A stretch of DNA of 64,000 bases from Thermodesulforhabdus norvegica (lineage in GTDB: Bacteria > Desulfobacterota > Syntrophobacteria > Syntrophobacterales > Thermodesulforhabdaceae): positions 121,636 to 185,635 of the forward strand of contig NZ_FOUU01000003.1 of assembly GCF_900114975.1 (NCBI RefSeq). The letters are read 5' to 3'. The position numbers and the translations under genes are program-made. The notes beneath the pieces are model-generated. The model saw only the letters and a program-made list of their open reading frames with translations, was not told the DNA's origin and made no database searches. The first letter of the stretch is position 1, and each line of letters opens with the position of its first letter. Below, in pieces: positions 26,008-35,135 of this stretch.

Positions 26008-28119
26008 TCATGCTGCTTTTTCCTTTTCTTTCAAAACCACCAGACCCTTTTCAGGAATGGGCTGCTCGTGAAAACAGGTAATTCCACAGAAAAGGCATCT
26101 TGCACTTTCGTAAAGAGCCTGTTCCTCGCTTATGGTGTGTTCAACCTCATCGAAGTTGTCCACGCGGGCTTCGACGGGAAGTTCGGGCTGGTGGACACGG
26201 GGTCTTTTTTCTACACCGGGGACCTCTTTTATCTCGCTTTCGGGGATTCTCTTTCCGAGCAACGCTTTTTCGGGAATTGTTGCCGTTCCCGTCATGAGAT
26301 AGTTGTGAATGGCCACGGCTGCACGCCTTCCCGTCCCGACTGCAGAGACAACCAGGTCGGGACCGAGATAAACATCACCGGCTGCAAAGATGTACGGAAC
26401 CGTTTTGCACTGAAGGGTTCTGGGATCGGTATCTATCGTGTTCCAGCGGGTAAGAGCAATGTCTTTGGAACGCGGGTCAACCTCTGTGAAGGACACATCA
26501 GGAGACTGACCGATGGCCGTAATCACCATATCGGTTTCCAGCAGGGTTTCCGAATTGGGTATCGGAACGGGGCGGCGACGGCCGCTGGCGTCGGGTTCTC
26601 CCAGTTCCATCTTGATGTATTCCAGATGGGTCACGTTGCCGTTTTCACGGCCTATCACCCGGTTGGGTGCGGCAAGAAAGTGGAATTTCACGCCTTCGTG
26701 CTCGGCGGCCACTATTTCTTCTTCATTGGCCGGCATTTCCTTCCTGGTACGACGGTAAACAATTGTTACATCCTTGCAACCCAGCCGCAATAGAGTCCTC
26801 ACGCAGTCAATCGCCGTGTTACCGCCGCCGATCACCACCGCACGTTTCCCTATAGGAGGCGGATTTCCCTGAGCAACCATGGCAAGAAACTGAATTCCCG
26901 TGTAGCATCCCTTCAAATCTTCACCTTCTACCCTGAGCCTTGTGTCCTTCCAGGCACCTATTGCAAGAAGTATCGCATCGTAGCCGGCCGCAACGAGAGA
27001 CTGAATTGTGAAGTCTCTGCCCAGCTTCAGGTTGGTACGCGCTTCAATGCCCAGTTTGAGAATCCCTTCGATTTCCCAGTCGAGAATCTTCTTGGGCAAC
27101 CGGTATTCGGGAATACCGTACCTGAGCATGCCTCCCAGCTTGGGCATGGCCTCAAAAATCGTTACCTGATGGCCGAGACGCCTCAGGAAATAAGCGGCCG
27201 AGAGCCCCGCAGGTCCTCCACCAACAATGGCAACGCGCTTGTCTGTCGGAGGAGCCATGGCCAGAGGATATCTCTTGCCTGAATTCATCTCATAGTCCGC
27301 CGCAAAACGCTTCAGGTAATTTATTGCCACCGGCTCGTCCACATACTGACGGCGACAGGCAGTTTCACAGGGTCTGGGGCATACTCTTCCAATACTGAGG
27401 GGAATTGGATTTCTTTCCTTTATGGTCATAAGAGCCCCTTCGTAATCACCTTCGCGAATCTTTTTAATATAAAGAGGAATGTTTATTTCGGCAGGGCATA
27501 CCTGCTGACAGGGCGCAAGACACTGACCCTCTTCGTTGAAGGAAGTAAGCCTCTGAGTGATCTTTATTACCCGAATAACATTCTTGGGACATACCCTTTC
27601 GCAGGTTCCACAGCCGGTGCACTTTTGAGGATCCACCTCCGGAAGCTTTTCCCCCATCTTGAGGGCATTGAAAGGACAGGCCCTTACACAGGTTCCGAGG
27701 CCAAGACACCCTACTTCACAGACCTTCTGACCGCGGTCGAAGAGTACTGCCGCACGGCAGTCCATAACTCCTTCGTATTCGTACTTGACCTCCGCCTCTT
27801 CCACACTGAAGTGACAGCCCACTTCGGCAAATTGAGGTAGAGACCCGGCAAACTCAAGCCCCATTATCTCCGCAACCTTTGCAGCGACTTCATCTCCCCC
27901 GGCAACACAAACATTTGGAGGAGCCTCGCCCTTGACTATCGCTTCAGCAGCGCCTGCACAGCCGGGATACCCACAACCTCCACAGTTGGCTCCGGGAAGA
28001 ACATTAAGCACTTCATCAATTCTCGGATCCACGTAAACATAAAAGATCCTCGATGCCACGGCGAGACCAAGTCCCGCAACAAGCCCCAGACCCCCAATGG
28101 CAAGAACGGCACTAAGCAT
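26008..28119 (-). CDS. RnfB-like ferredoxin fused to GltD/NfnB-like NAD(P)H oxidoreductase
   Basis: 703 residues combining two modules. Residues 1-190 resemble RnfB: an N-terminal membrane anchor, the four-cysteine cluster ANCGGCGYPGC, and a two-cluster ferredoxin (CVRACPF, CTGCGTCERVCP). Residues 195-700 resemble the small subunit of NADPH-glutamate synthase: a cysteine-rich segment (CLAPCQQVCPAEINIPL), the FAD site AIVGGGPAGLSAAYFL and the NAD(P)H site AVVIGGGNTAIDCV. It may pass electrons between ferredoxin and NAD(P)H at the membrane. ATG 28119 follows GAAGGAGGGA. A TTGACA lies at 28213-28208 (minus) but its -10 is poor. Its place ahead of the dsr genes suggests electron supply to sulfite reduction; this is inference. 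Confidence 0.85.
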   Translation of the reverse strand: MLSAVLAIGGLGLVAGLGLAVASRIFYVYVDPRIDEVLNVLPGANCGGCGYPGCAGAAEAIVKGEAPPNVCVAGGDEVAAKVAEIMGLEFAGSLPQFAEVGCHFSVEEAEVKYEYEGVMDCRAAVLFDRGQKVCEVGCLGLGTCVRACPFNALKMGEKLPEVDPQKCTGCGTCERVCPKNVIRVIKITQRLTSFNEEGQCLAPCQQVCPAEINIPLYIKKIREGDYEGALMTIKERNPIPLSIGRVCPRPCETACRRQYVDEPVAINYLKRFAADYEMNSGKRYPLAMAPPTDKRVAIVGGGPAGLSAAYFLRRLGHQVTIFEAMPKLGGMLRYGIPEYRLPKKILDWEIEGILKLGIEARTNLKLGRDFTIQSLVAAGYDAILLAIGAWKDTRLRVEGEDLKGCYTGIQFLAMVAQGNPPPIGKRAVVIGGGNTAIDCVRTLLRLGCKDVTIVYRRTRKEMPANEEEIVAAEHEGVKFHFLAAPNRVIGRENGNVTHLEYIKMELGEPDASGRRRPVPIPNSETLLETDMVITAIGQSPDVSFTEVDPRSKDIALTRWNTIDTDPRTLQCKTVPYIFAAGDVYLGPDLVVSAVGTGRRAAVAIHNYLMTGTATIPEKALLGKRIPESEIKEVPGVEKRPRVHQPELPVEARVDNFDEVEHTISEEQALYESARCLFCGITCFHEQPIPEKGLVVLKEKEKAA

Positions 28120-28232
28120 GGAAATATCCCTCCTTCTGAAGAACTGAGGACAGCAATAACATTGTTTATTTTTTCACGTGTATTCTCAAACCACAGGGTC
28201 ATTTTCGTGTCAACTCTTTTGTGCCAATTCTA

Positions 28233-29738
28233 TCAAACCTGAAGGTCCGATCGGTCACCTTCCACTTCAGCACCGTTAAACTCACTCTGATCACATTCGT
28301 GAGGTTTTGCTATGGGGAAGGTGACGGTAAAAACCGCTTCATGGTCTTCCTGAGTGCACGTAAGGAGCCCTCCCATGTTTTTTACGAGTCTGTGAGACAG
28401 GGGCAGCCCCACACTTCTTCCGCCTTCCGAAAAGGGCAGAAAGATCGTTTCGCAATCCACCGTAATTCCCTCTTCGAGGGGTGTTGCACATTGAATATGA
28501 ACGTGGTTTTCCGTCACAAAGGAGCGAACCCAGAACTTTTTGTGCTTTTTGCTTCCTTCTATGGCATTTTTGAAGAGATTTATCAATACCTGAAGAAGTA
28601 TGTTGGGATCCACGAAGATATAGGGTGGGTTTTCATCCAGCTCCATGGCACAGGTAACGCCCTTGTGTTCCATTTCGGGTTGCAGAAGCTCGTAACAGCG
28701 TTCTATTACGGAATTTGCGTTGATGTAGACCTTCTTAAGGTCAACAGGCTGGAGGTAGTTCCTGATTCGGTTGAGGAGCTTTTCCAGCCTGTGGGTTTCT
28801 TGCAGGATAATGTCCGCCTCCCGGAGATCCGGATATTTGGCCTTGATTCGGCGTGCAAAACCGCCTATTGACGTGAGAGGATTCCTGATTTCGTGGGCAA
28901 CCTCGGTAGCTATAGCACCCAGGGTTTTCAGTTTTTCCTGCTGAACGATGGAGCGCTCGTAAAATACCCTATCGGTGATGTCGATTATAATACCCTCCAG
29001 TTCGCAGGGCTCCTTCTCCGAATAGGAACGCAACGGTAAAGTCTGAATAAGTGTATAGACCGTATGACCTTTCTTGTGAACAAGGCGGCACTCTTCCTTG
29101 AAGGGAACACATTCTCCCTGAAAAAAGTTCCGGAACCTCGAGACTATTCTCTCTCTGTCTTCTGAATGAATAATTTCCGGAAATCGTCGGTGAAGGGCTA
29201 TGGCTTCATAAGGGGTGTAACCCAGCAGGCTTTCACAGGCTTTATTTATAAAGGTAAGCTCCATGTTCTGATTCAGAACGAATATGACCAGAGGAAGATT
29301 TTGCACCAGTTGTTCGTACTTCTCTTCCGTTCTACGGAGCCGATCGCTTATGCGTCTTCTTTCTTCAAAACGATTCAGGCAAAAAGATACTTCTTCTATG
29401 GAGAAGGGTTTTTTAAGATAGTCGTTAATGCCGATCTTTATTACCTTTACGGCGTCGTCCAGAGACCCGTAGCCGCTTACGAGAACGATCTCTATTTCGG
29501 GATTGTCCCTTTTTAAAAGAGAAATGAGCTCAAGACCGCTCATTTCTGGCATGTGAACGTCAACAAAGGCCAGGGCAAAAGACTCTCTTCTGGCACAATC
29601 AAGGGCATCCGTGGGATGCTGGAAGTAGACGACCTGGTAGCCTCTGCTCTGGAGTGCGTGTATGAGAAAAGAACCCGCCACCGGATCGTCATCCACAATG
29701 AGGATCTTCTGTTTCGATCTTGTGCCGCTGTCCACCAT
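28233..29738 (-). CDS. Hybrid receiver-PAS histidine kinase with atypical ATP-binding boxes
   Basis: 501 residues. The order is a receiver domain (VDDDP, phospho-Asp in FVDVHMP, Lys in YLKKP), a PAS domain, a HisKA helix with the phospho-His in VAHEIRNPLTSIGGF, and an HATPase domain. The N box is good (VLINLFKNAIEG), but the G1 box DxGxG is not found and the G2 box reads SVGLPL instead of GTGLGL. Kinase activity is therefore doubtful. ATG 29738 has AGGA just upstream; the upstream GTG that overlaps the rsmG stop is less likely. Signal and target unknown. Confidence 0.85.
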   Translation of the reverse strand: MVDSGTRSKQKILIVDDDPVAGSFLIHALQSRGYQVVYFQHPTDALDCARRESFALAFVDVHMPEMSGLELISLLKRDNPEIEIVLVSGYGSLDDAVKVIKIGINDYLKKPFSIEEVSFCLNRFEERRRISDRLRRTEEKYEQLVQNLPLVIFVLNQNMELTFINKACESLLGYTPYEAIALHRRFPEIIHSEDRERIVSRFRNFFQGECVPFKEECRLVHKKGHTVYTLIQTLPLRSYSEKEPCELEGIIIDITDRVFYERSIVQQEKLKTLGAIATEVAHEIRNPLTSIGGFARRIKAKYPDLREADIILQETHRLEKLLNRIRNYLQPVDLKKVYINANSVIERCYELLQPEMEHKGVTCAMELDENPPYIFVDPNILLQVLINLFKNAIEGSKKHKKFWVRSFVTENHVHIQCATPLEEGITVDCETIFLPFSEGGRSVGLPLSHRLVKNMGGLLTCTQEDHEAVFTVTFPIAKPHECDQSEFNGAEVEGDRSDLQV

Positions 29739-29749
29739 ATTCCATCCTG

Positions 29750-30508
29750 TCACATTTTTCTGAAAATCAGAACCGCTCTGGGAAGCCCTTCGAGCAAATC
29801 GTATTCCCTTACTTCGAAATTGATTCCCTTAAGGTTGCCCCTGGCCTCTTTAAGGGCTTTGGGGCCTGTCCAGAGCACAAGAGCTCCCCTGTCCCTGATA
29901 CCCCTGTCCAGAATTAGAGAAATGTCCCGGGTCGTTAACTTAAGAGCCCGGGATATGATGAGATCGTAGCCTTCCGAAACGAAAATGCCTGAACTTTCCG
30001 GGTTTGCCAGGAGAGACTCCCAGCTTGCCTGAACGACGGAGACATTCCTGAGCCCGCTGTAGGCTATAAAGGTCTTTAAAAAACTCGTTTTTTTTCTCTT
30101 CATATCGCACAGAACCACATGCGTTTCGGGATATAAGGCTTTGGCGGGAATTCCGGGGAACCCGGCGCCGGATCCTATGTCCAGTAGCAGCTTTCCCGGA
30201 GGTAACATTGACAGGGGAACGAGAGAATCCATATAGTGTCGGAGAAGAATTTCATCCCATGAAGCCATGCCGGTGAGGTTTACCTTTCTGTTCCAGTACA
30301 TGAGCAGTCCGGCATGCATACAGAGAAGCCTCACGGCCTGGTCAGTAAGGACGATTCCATACCGTGATGCATAATCAGTCAGGCGATCGGGAAACCACGA
30401 GGGAACGCGAAAATCACTTGCCGATGCAGAATCTGGAGAATATACGGTCCAGAATTCCTTCCCCGACGTCTCCTTTCCCAAGGATTGTTTCAAGGGCTTT
30501 TTTCGCAT
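29750..30508 (-). CDS. rsmG: 16S rRNA 7-methylguanosine methyltransferase RsmG
   Basis: Methylates N7 of G527 (E. coli numbering) in 16S rRNA using S-adenosylmethionine. The SAM-binding motif LDIGSGAGFPGI and the family block NLTGMASWDEILLRHYMDSL are clear. The frame opens 95 bases inside the mnmE end and the N-terminus is longer than usual, so the true start may lie nearer the mnmE stop; no better start codon is evident. Part of the rpmH-rnpA-yidD-yidC-jag-mnmE-rsmG block. Confidence 0.92.
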   Translation of the reverse strand: MRKKPLKQSLGKETSGKEFWTVYSPDSASASDFRVPSWFPDRLTDYASRYGIVLTDQAVRLLCMHAGLLMYWNRKVNLTGMASWDEILLRHYMDSLVPLSMLPPGKLLLDIGSGAGFPGIPAKALYPETHVVLCDMKRKKTSFLKTFIAYSGLRNVSVVQASWESLLANPESSGIFVSEGYDLIISRALKLTTRDISLILDRGIRDRGALVLWTGPKALKEARGNLKGINFEVREYDLLEGLPRAVLIFRKM

Positions 30509-31823
30509 CGTAGAGCTCTACCAGTACAATCTCCGGCGAAGCACCTTCGAGCATCAGCCCGTATACCCGCAAAAGGGCTTCCACGGCCGTATTCAAATAT
30601 TCCCGATGATGTTTACTTACCACGAAAGATTCCGATACGGCCTCAACGGCCTCTTTAAGAAACCGGTTCTTTATAAACCCCTTCAACATATCCACATCCC
30701 CGGGCCGTATCGCTGATATTGTAACCAGAGCACTGTCAATTCCATACCGTTTTTTTACATCTTCGGGGCCGAAGGCATGAGCAAGATCCGCTTTGTTAAG
30801 AACCACGGCCAGAGATTGTGAAGATTTTTTTAAAAGTTCGAAGATCTCGTCGTCCTCTTTTGATAGAGGTACGGAAAGATCAAGTATCCAGAGGATTATG
30901 TTGGCTTCCCCGATTCTGGAAATCGCTCGTTCTATTCCCAGTCGTTCTATGTAGTCGGCATCCCTGCGGATCCCTGCCGTGTCCATAATGGTTATCGGGA
31001 TGCCCTCCAGAACGAAGGTGTCTTCTATGATGTCTCTGGTTGTACCTGGAAAATGAGTGACCAGTGCCCTCTCTCTTTTAAGCAGAGCATTCATAATCGA
31101 GGACTTGCCCACGTTGGGTTTTCCGACCAGCGCAAGCCGTACGCCCTCCCGAAGTATTGAAAGTTCTCTGCTCTCCCGTTCAGTTTTTTCGATGGGATCG
31201 ATCAGTTCTTTTTTGAGCCTCTCGGCAAGTTGCAGGGTTTCTTCAATCTCTCCTTCCGTATCCTCTTCGAAGTCTATGGCTGCCTCGAGATGTGCCATTA
31301 TATCCGTAAGAAGATCAAGCCAGCTTGAAACGAGCGATGAGAGGGCACCTTCCAGTTGTCGCCGGGCAATGTCCAGAGCTCTTCGGGATTTGCTTTCTAC
31401 AATGTCCGCAACCGCTTCCGCCTGAGCAAGATCAATCCTTCCGTGCAGAAAAGCCCTGTAGGTAAATTCACCGGGATCGGCAAGGCGGGCGCCGCATTTG
31501 AGTACCAGGCGTAGAATTTCCTCAAGGATAACGTATCCACTGTGACAGTTTATTTCCACCACGTCTTCCCGGGTGTAGGTATGGGGAGCCTTCATGTAGC
31601 TTACGAGGACTTCGTCCAGGCGTTCTCCGGTGCCGGGATCATAAACCCACCCGTGATAAAGGCGATGTGACTTAAGAGGGAACTTTGCCCTGGATGGTCT
31701 GAAGATTTTAGAAAGAATTTCCCGGGATGCTTTACCGCTTATGCGGACAATGCCAATACCCCCCAGGCCCAGGGGGGTAGCAATTGCACATATTGTGTCC
31801 TTTGCGGTAAGGTCTCGAATCAT
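30414..31823 (-). CDS. mnmE: tRNA modification GTPase MnmE
   Basis: With MnmG it installs the carboxymethylaminomethyl group on wobble uridines of tRNA. The order is an N-terminal tetrahydrofolate-binding domain (DTICAIATPLGLGGIGIVRIS), a helical domain and an inserted G domain with GKPNVGKSS, DTAGIRRD and NKAD, then the C-terminal motif FCIGK (CxGK). 469 residues is usual. Position in the jag-mnmE-rsmG run is conserved widely. Confidence 0.97.
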   Translation of the reverse strand: MIRDLTAKDTICAIATPLGLGGIGIVRISGKASREILSKIFRPSRAKFPLKSHRLYHGWVYDPGTGERLDEVLVSYMKAPHTYTREDVVEINCHSGYVILEEILRLVLKCGARLADPGEFTYRAFLHGRIDLAQAEAVADIVESKSRRALDIARRQLEGALSSLVSSWLDLLTDIMAHLEAAIDFEEDTEGEIEETLQLAERLKKELIDPIEKTERESRELSILREGVRLALVGKPNVGKSSIMNALLKRERALVTHFPGTTRDIIEDTFVLEGIPITIMDTAGIRRDADYIERLGIERAISRIGEANIILWILDLSVPLSKEDDEIFELLKKSSQSLAVVLNKADLAHAFGPEDVKKRYGIDSALVTISAIRPGDVDMLKGFIKNRFLKEAVEAVSESFVVSKHHREYLNTAVEALLRVYGLMLEGASPEIVLVELYDAKKALETILGKGDVGEGILDRIFSRFCIGK

Positions 31824-31902
31824 AGGCCCGTGAAACCCTTTGTCGGGCTTCCTGCTCTATCGAAGAAAAAATCCCGTCCATCGTGCGCAGTCAAAGTTTT
31901 AC

Positions 31903-32580
31903 CTATCGTGACGAATTACCTTTTTCTCTGGACTTACTTCCCGAAGCCTTTACAGGATATATGACCACTCGGCGCATATTTCCTTCGCCTTTGCTTCTTG
32001 TTTTCAGCATGGGGTCGTCTTTAAGGGTCAGGTGGACGATGCGACGGTCCTGAGCGCTCATGGGTGCTGTGGCCACGGGTTTTCTGGTTTTCTTGGCCTT
32101 TTTACCTAATTGCATTGCAAGTTCACGAAGGCTCTTTTCTCTTCTCGCCCTGTAGTTTTCCGTATCAACCACAACGGGGATGTTCTGACCCATCTCCTTG
32201 GAGAGCATGCGGCTAACAAGGTATTGCAAAGCTGAAAGAGTCTGCCCCTGCTTGCCTATAAGGAGTCCCGACCCGTTGCTCACGATATTTAAATAAACAT
32301 GGTCTTTTCTTGCCTCGGCCTCAACTATTGTGGGCAGATTGACGTAATCAAGAATGTTGGACAGGATCTCTTTGGCTTTCTCTGCCGCCATTTCATAAGA
32401 CGGCGCTTTGGGACGGACACGGATTTTCGCCTTTTTTGCTCCTACTATTCCGAAAATACCCGAAGAACCTTTGGAAATAATCTCGATCTCCAGCATCTCA
32501 CGGGGAAGTTTCAGGGTTTCGCAGGCCACTTTGATGGCCTCTTCAACAGATTTTTCTTCAATTTCAAGCACTGATGACAT
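31903..32580 (-). CDS. jag: Jag/SpoIIIJ-associated RNA-binding protein (KhpB)
   Basis: 225 residues with a Jag N-terminal domain, a KH domain containing GLLIGKQGQTLSALQYL (the GxxG loop), and a C-terminal R3H domain with PMSAQDRRIVHL. Binds RNA; role in cell growth is known in Firmicutes but not in this group. ATG 32580 has GGAGGAAA upstream; an in-frame start 15 bases earlier overlaps this site. Lies 45 bases after yidC. Confidence 0.92.
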   Translation of the reverse strand: MSSVLEIEEKSVEEAIKVACETLKLPREMLEIEIISKGSSGIFGIVGAKKAKIRVRPKAPSYEMAAEKAKEILSNILDYVNLPTIVEAEARKDHVYLNIVSNGSGLLIGKQGQTLSALQYLVSRMLSKEMGQNIPVVVDTENYRARREKSLRELAMQLGKKAKKTRKPVATAPMSAQDRRIVHLTLKDDPMLKTRSKGEGNMRRVVIYPVKASGSKSREKGNSSR

Positions 32581-32625
32581 AACGTTTTCCTCCATTCGAT
32601 GTCAACTGAGCCGGGGCCACAGACT

Positions 32626-34284
32626 TTACGACGTTGCGCGGTTGATCCAGAACTGCTGCACGATGGACAGGACATTATTCACAAACCAGTATAGCACAAG
32701 TCCTGAGGGAAAGTTGATAAAGAAGACGGTAAAGATGACGGGCATCAGGAGCATGATCCTCTCCTGTCGGGGATCCCCCGGAGAAGGGCTCATCTTTTGC
32801 TGAATGAACATGGAAAGCCCCATAAGCAGGGTAAGTACGGGAACTCCACCCAGGTAAGGAATGTGAAAGCCGATAAAGAGCCGATCCGGCGCTGTGAGGT
32901 CGTTAATCCAGAGGCAGAAAGGCTGATGCCTTAGCTCCACCGAGCCATAAAGCATCCGGTAGAGGGCAAAAAAGAATGGGATCTGAATGATAATGGGGAG
33001 GCACCCGCCCATGGGATTGATTTTGTAGGTCCTGTAAAGTTGCAGCAGCTCCTGATTGAGCTTTTCCCGATCATCTTTATACTTTTCCCTCAGCTTTGCT
33101 ATCAAAGGCTGAATTTCTTTCATTTTCTGCATGGACTTGTAACTCTTGTGGGTAAGAGGCCAGAAAATGAGCTTTATAATCACCGTGAGAAGGATGATGG
33201 CAACACCGTAGTTGTGGGTGTACCTGTAGATCCATACGAGAAATTTCAAAAGCGGTCTTGCCAGGAAGCCAACCCAGCCGTAATCGATCGAAGCGGTTAA
33301 AAGATGTCCCGCCTTTTCGAGCTCTTCCATCTCTTTTGGACCCATGTAAAGCCGGAAACTCCAGGAACGTGCTTCACCCGGCGAAAGGGTGAATTCCGGC
33401 GAAACATAGACCAGTTGCAGGAGCCCCACGTCAGGCCTGATTACCCTTCCCACGAGCGTGTAAGGCTCATTCGTCATGGGGATCAGAGCCTGTATGAAGT
33501 AATTGTTTTCGAAGCCTATCCAGTTAACGGAGTTTTCAAGCGTTACGGCCTCTTTTCTGATCTTTTTCATGTCGATTTTCGTTAACTCTCGATTGGCGTA
33601 ATAGGCAAGCCGGGAATGATTGTAGGATGGCTCGTTTTCTTCGTAGGGCAGGTAGTAGGAACTGAGGCTCAGGCTGTCCCGAAGCGGTTCCGAAGACAAA
33701 TTTGTGACTTCCACCGTCAAATCAATGTCGTAACTCCCGCCCTTCCAGGAATACCGCTTAACAACTTCAACGGCTCCATCTGCCACGGCTCGAAATTCCA
33801 TAGTTTTGTTATCCTGACCGTCCAGCTTTACCTTTGTCTCTTCGGGACCGGTATAGGACATCGTGGAGAGGTTAAAATCCTGATGATGGAGAAGCTCCAC
33901 GGCCAGAGGCAGGTAGCCGTAAGGCTTTGCGGTAATGAGCTCCATGAAAGGTGCATCTTCTCCTGCCCGTGATTTATGTTTCTTGAGAGTAAGGGAAAAA
34001 AGCCTTGCGCCGGGCTGAAGAATCCTGGCTTCATATACCGGAGTATCGACTATCCATGTTTTTACCTCTTTTTCAATCTGCTCCATCTTGAAGGAAGGCA
34101 GGACTTCTGCGTCAACGCTGGCTCGGTGTTCTTCCTGTTGCTCGGCAGCCTCCTGTTCTGGAATCATTTCTTCCTGCTTCGTTTTTTCAGGTTTAACGGG
34201 TTCCTTCTTGGGCGTAAAGTACAGGTCCCATAGAAGAAGAATCATAATGGACAGCAAAAAGGCAAGTAAGGCTCTTTTTTCCAT
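32626..34284 (-). CDS. yidC: Membrane protein insertase YidC
   Basis: 552 residues of the long Gram-negative type: an N-terminal TM (LLAFLLSIMILLLWDLYF), a large periplasmic beta domain, and five C-terminal TM helices with NYGVAIILLTVIIKL, GGCLPIIIQIPFFFALYRML and LPVIFTVFFINFPSGLVLYW. Inserts proteins into the inner membrane alone or with Sec. Its ATG overlaps the yidD stop by one base. Confidence 0.97.
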   Translation of the reverse strand: MEKRALLAFLLSIMILLLWDLYFTPKKEPVKPEKTKQEEMIPEQEAAEQQEEHRASVDAEVLPSFKMEQIEKEVKTWIVDTPVYEARILQPGARLFSLTLKKHKSRAGEDAPFMELITAKPYGYLPLAVELLHHQDFNLSTMSYTGPEETKVKLDGQDNKTMEFRAVADGAVEVVKRYSWKGGSYDIDLTVEVTNLSSEPLRDSLSLSSYYLPYEENEPSYNHSRLAYYANRELTKIDMKKIRKEAVTLENSVNWIGFENNYFIQALIPMTNEPYTLVGRVIRPDVGLLQLVYVSPEFTLSPGEARSWSFRLYMGPKEMEELEKAGHLLTASIDYGWVGFLARPLLKFLVWIYRYTHNYGVAIILLTVIIKLIFWPLTHKSYKSMQKMKEIQPLIAKLREKYKDDREKLNQELLQLYRTYKINPMGGCLPIIIQIPFFFALYRMLYGSVELRHQPFCLWINDLTAPDRLFIGFHIPYLGGVPVLTLLMGLSMFIQQKMSPSPGDPRQERIMLLMPVIFTVFFINFPSGLVLYWFVNNVLSIVQQFWINRATS

Positions 34285-34490
34285 TACTCTTTACTCCACT
34301 CCTTAGGAGGAATTGGGTCATAACCGCCAGGATGAAAGGGATGACATTTAAGCAAACGTTTGACGGTAAGATAGGATCCTTTGATAAGTCCATGGACTCT
34401 ATAAGCATCCAGAGCGTATTGTGAACAGGATGGGATAAAGCGGCATGTAGGGCCACCCTTAAGGGGAGAAAGAAAAATGCGGTAAGCCAT
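34284..34490 (-). CDS. yidD: Membrane protein insertion efficiency factor YidD
   Basis: A small YidD-family protein with the fixed block [19 protein letters not shown] and the end [13 protein letters not shown]. The only canonical start is ATG 34490, giving 68 residues; it has no good ribosome site. A CTG at 34505 has GGGAGGG about six bases upstream and gives the usual N-terminal length, so a non-canonical CTG start is possible. It lies between rnpA and yidC. Confidence 0.9.
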   Translation of the reverse strand: MAYRIFLSPLKGGPTCRFIPSCSQYALDAYRVHGLIKGSYLTVKRLLKCHPFHPGGYDPIPPKEWSKE

Positions 34491-34507
34491 AATGAAATAG
34501 CTCAGGA

Positions 34508-34894
34508 CTAACCCTCCCAGTTCATTAATCCGGCCCGTCTGCACAGATCCGAGAGCTCCTTCATAACGGATTTGCAACTGAAATCCTGACGGCCGGGCAG
34601 GGCAACCACAACGAGGTCCTTGCCCGGAGTCTTTAAGTCGTGCTTGTGAGTGCGGAACCACTCACGCACACACCGTTTTATTCTGTTTCTCTGGACTGCC
34701 TTTCGATAATACTTGCCCGGCACGATAATGCCAAGCCTGTGGAAACTATTCCCGCTCTCCATGTAGTTCAGAATGAAGGTCTTCCCCTTAAATCGTGAAC
34801 CTTCTTTTCTTACCAGTTCAAATTCCGATCGGCGCCTCAACCTTTCATAGGGGCGAAAGCGGTACTGCCGCTTTTCCGAAATTGCTTTATCCAC
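34508..34894 (-). CDS. rnpA: Ribonuclease P protein component
   Basis: 128 residues with the RNase P protein signature [13 protein letters not shown]. Forms the holoenzyme with rnpB RNA to mature tRNA 5' ends. Start GTG 34894 lies two bases after the rpmH stop, and its first codons contain a perfect DnaA box. The C-terminal tail ([12 protein letters not shown]) overlaps the yidD start region. Confidence 0.95.
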   Translation of the reverse strand: MDKAISEKRQYRFRPYERLRRRSEFELVRKEGSRFKGKTFILNYMESGNSFHRLGIIVPGKYYRKAVQRNRIKRCVREWFRTHKHDLKTPGKDLVVVALPGRQDFSCKSVMKELSDLCRRAGLMNWEG

Positions 34895-34895
34895 A
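34887..34895 (+). promoter_or_regulatory. Single perfect DnaA box
   Basis: TTATCCACA, a perfect match to the DnaA-box consensus, lies across the rpmH-rnpA junction. I see no cluster of further boxes nearby, so this is not by itself an origin. The gene block around it is the one often found beside oriC. Confidence 0.5.
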
Positions 34896-34896
34896 C

Positions 34897-35031
34897 TTAC
34901 ACCGTGAGCCGCTTCCGTCCCTTGGCCCTGCGTCTTTTCAAAACCCTCTGACCGCCCTTTGTGGACATTCTTTTAAGAAAACCGTGAGTGCGTTTCCTGC
35001 GAAGATTACTGGGCTGATAGGTTCTCTTCAT
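34897..35031 (-). CDS. rpmH: 50S ribosomal protein L34
   Basis: 44 residues, [18 protein letters not shown] at the start and [12 protein letters not shown] at the end, diagnostic of L34. ATG 35031 has GGGAG upstream at long spacing. First gene of the rpmH-rnpA-yidD-yidC-jag-mnmE-rsmG run on the minus strand. Confidence 0.98.
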   Translation of the reverse strand: MKRTYQPSNLRRKRTHGFLKRMSTKGGQRVLKRRRAKGRKRLTV

Positions 35032-35105
35032 GGGTGTACCATCTCCCTTTCCGTCTGAAATATGATAATGCCTGACCCACAAATAAAAATATCGGCGAAT
35101 TCGAG

Positions 35106-35135
35106 CTTGTACCGAATGACTTCCGATTTTGTCAA
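35106..35135 (-). promoter_or_regulatory. Promoter of the rpmH operon
   Basis: On the minus strand TTGACA (35135-35130) is followed by 18 bases and TACAAG (35111-35106), 75 bases before the rpmH ATG. The -35 is perfect; the -10 matches 4 of 6. Confidence 0.55.

Noticed and set aside
28182-28232. Sigma-54 promoter before the RnfB-GltD fusion (a TGGCAC is present)
   Set aside because: The -12 element is two bases out of position and reads TTGA, so the required GG/GC spacing is not met.
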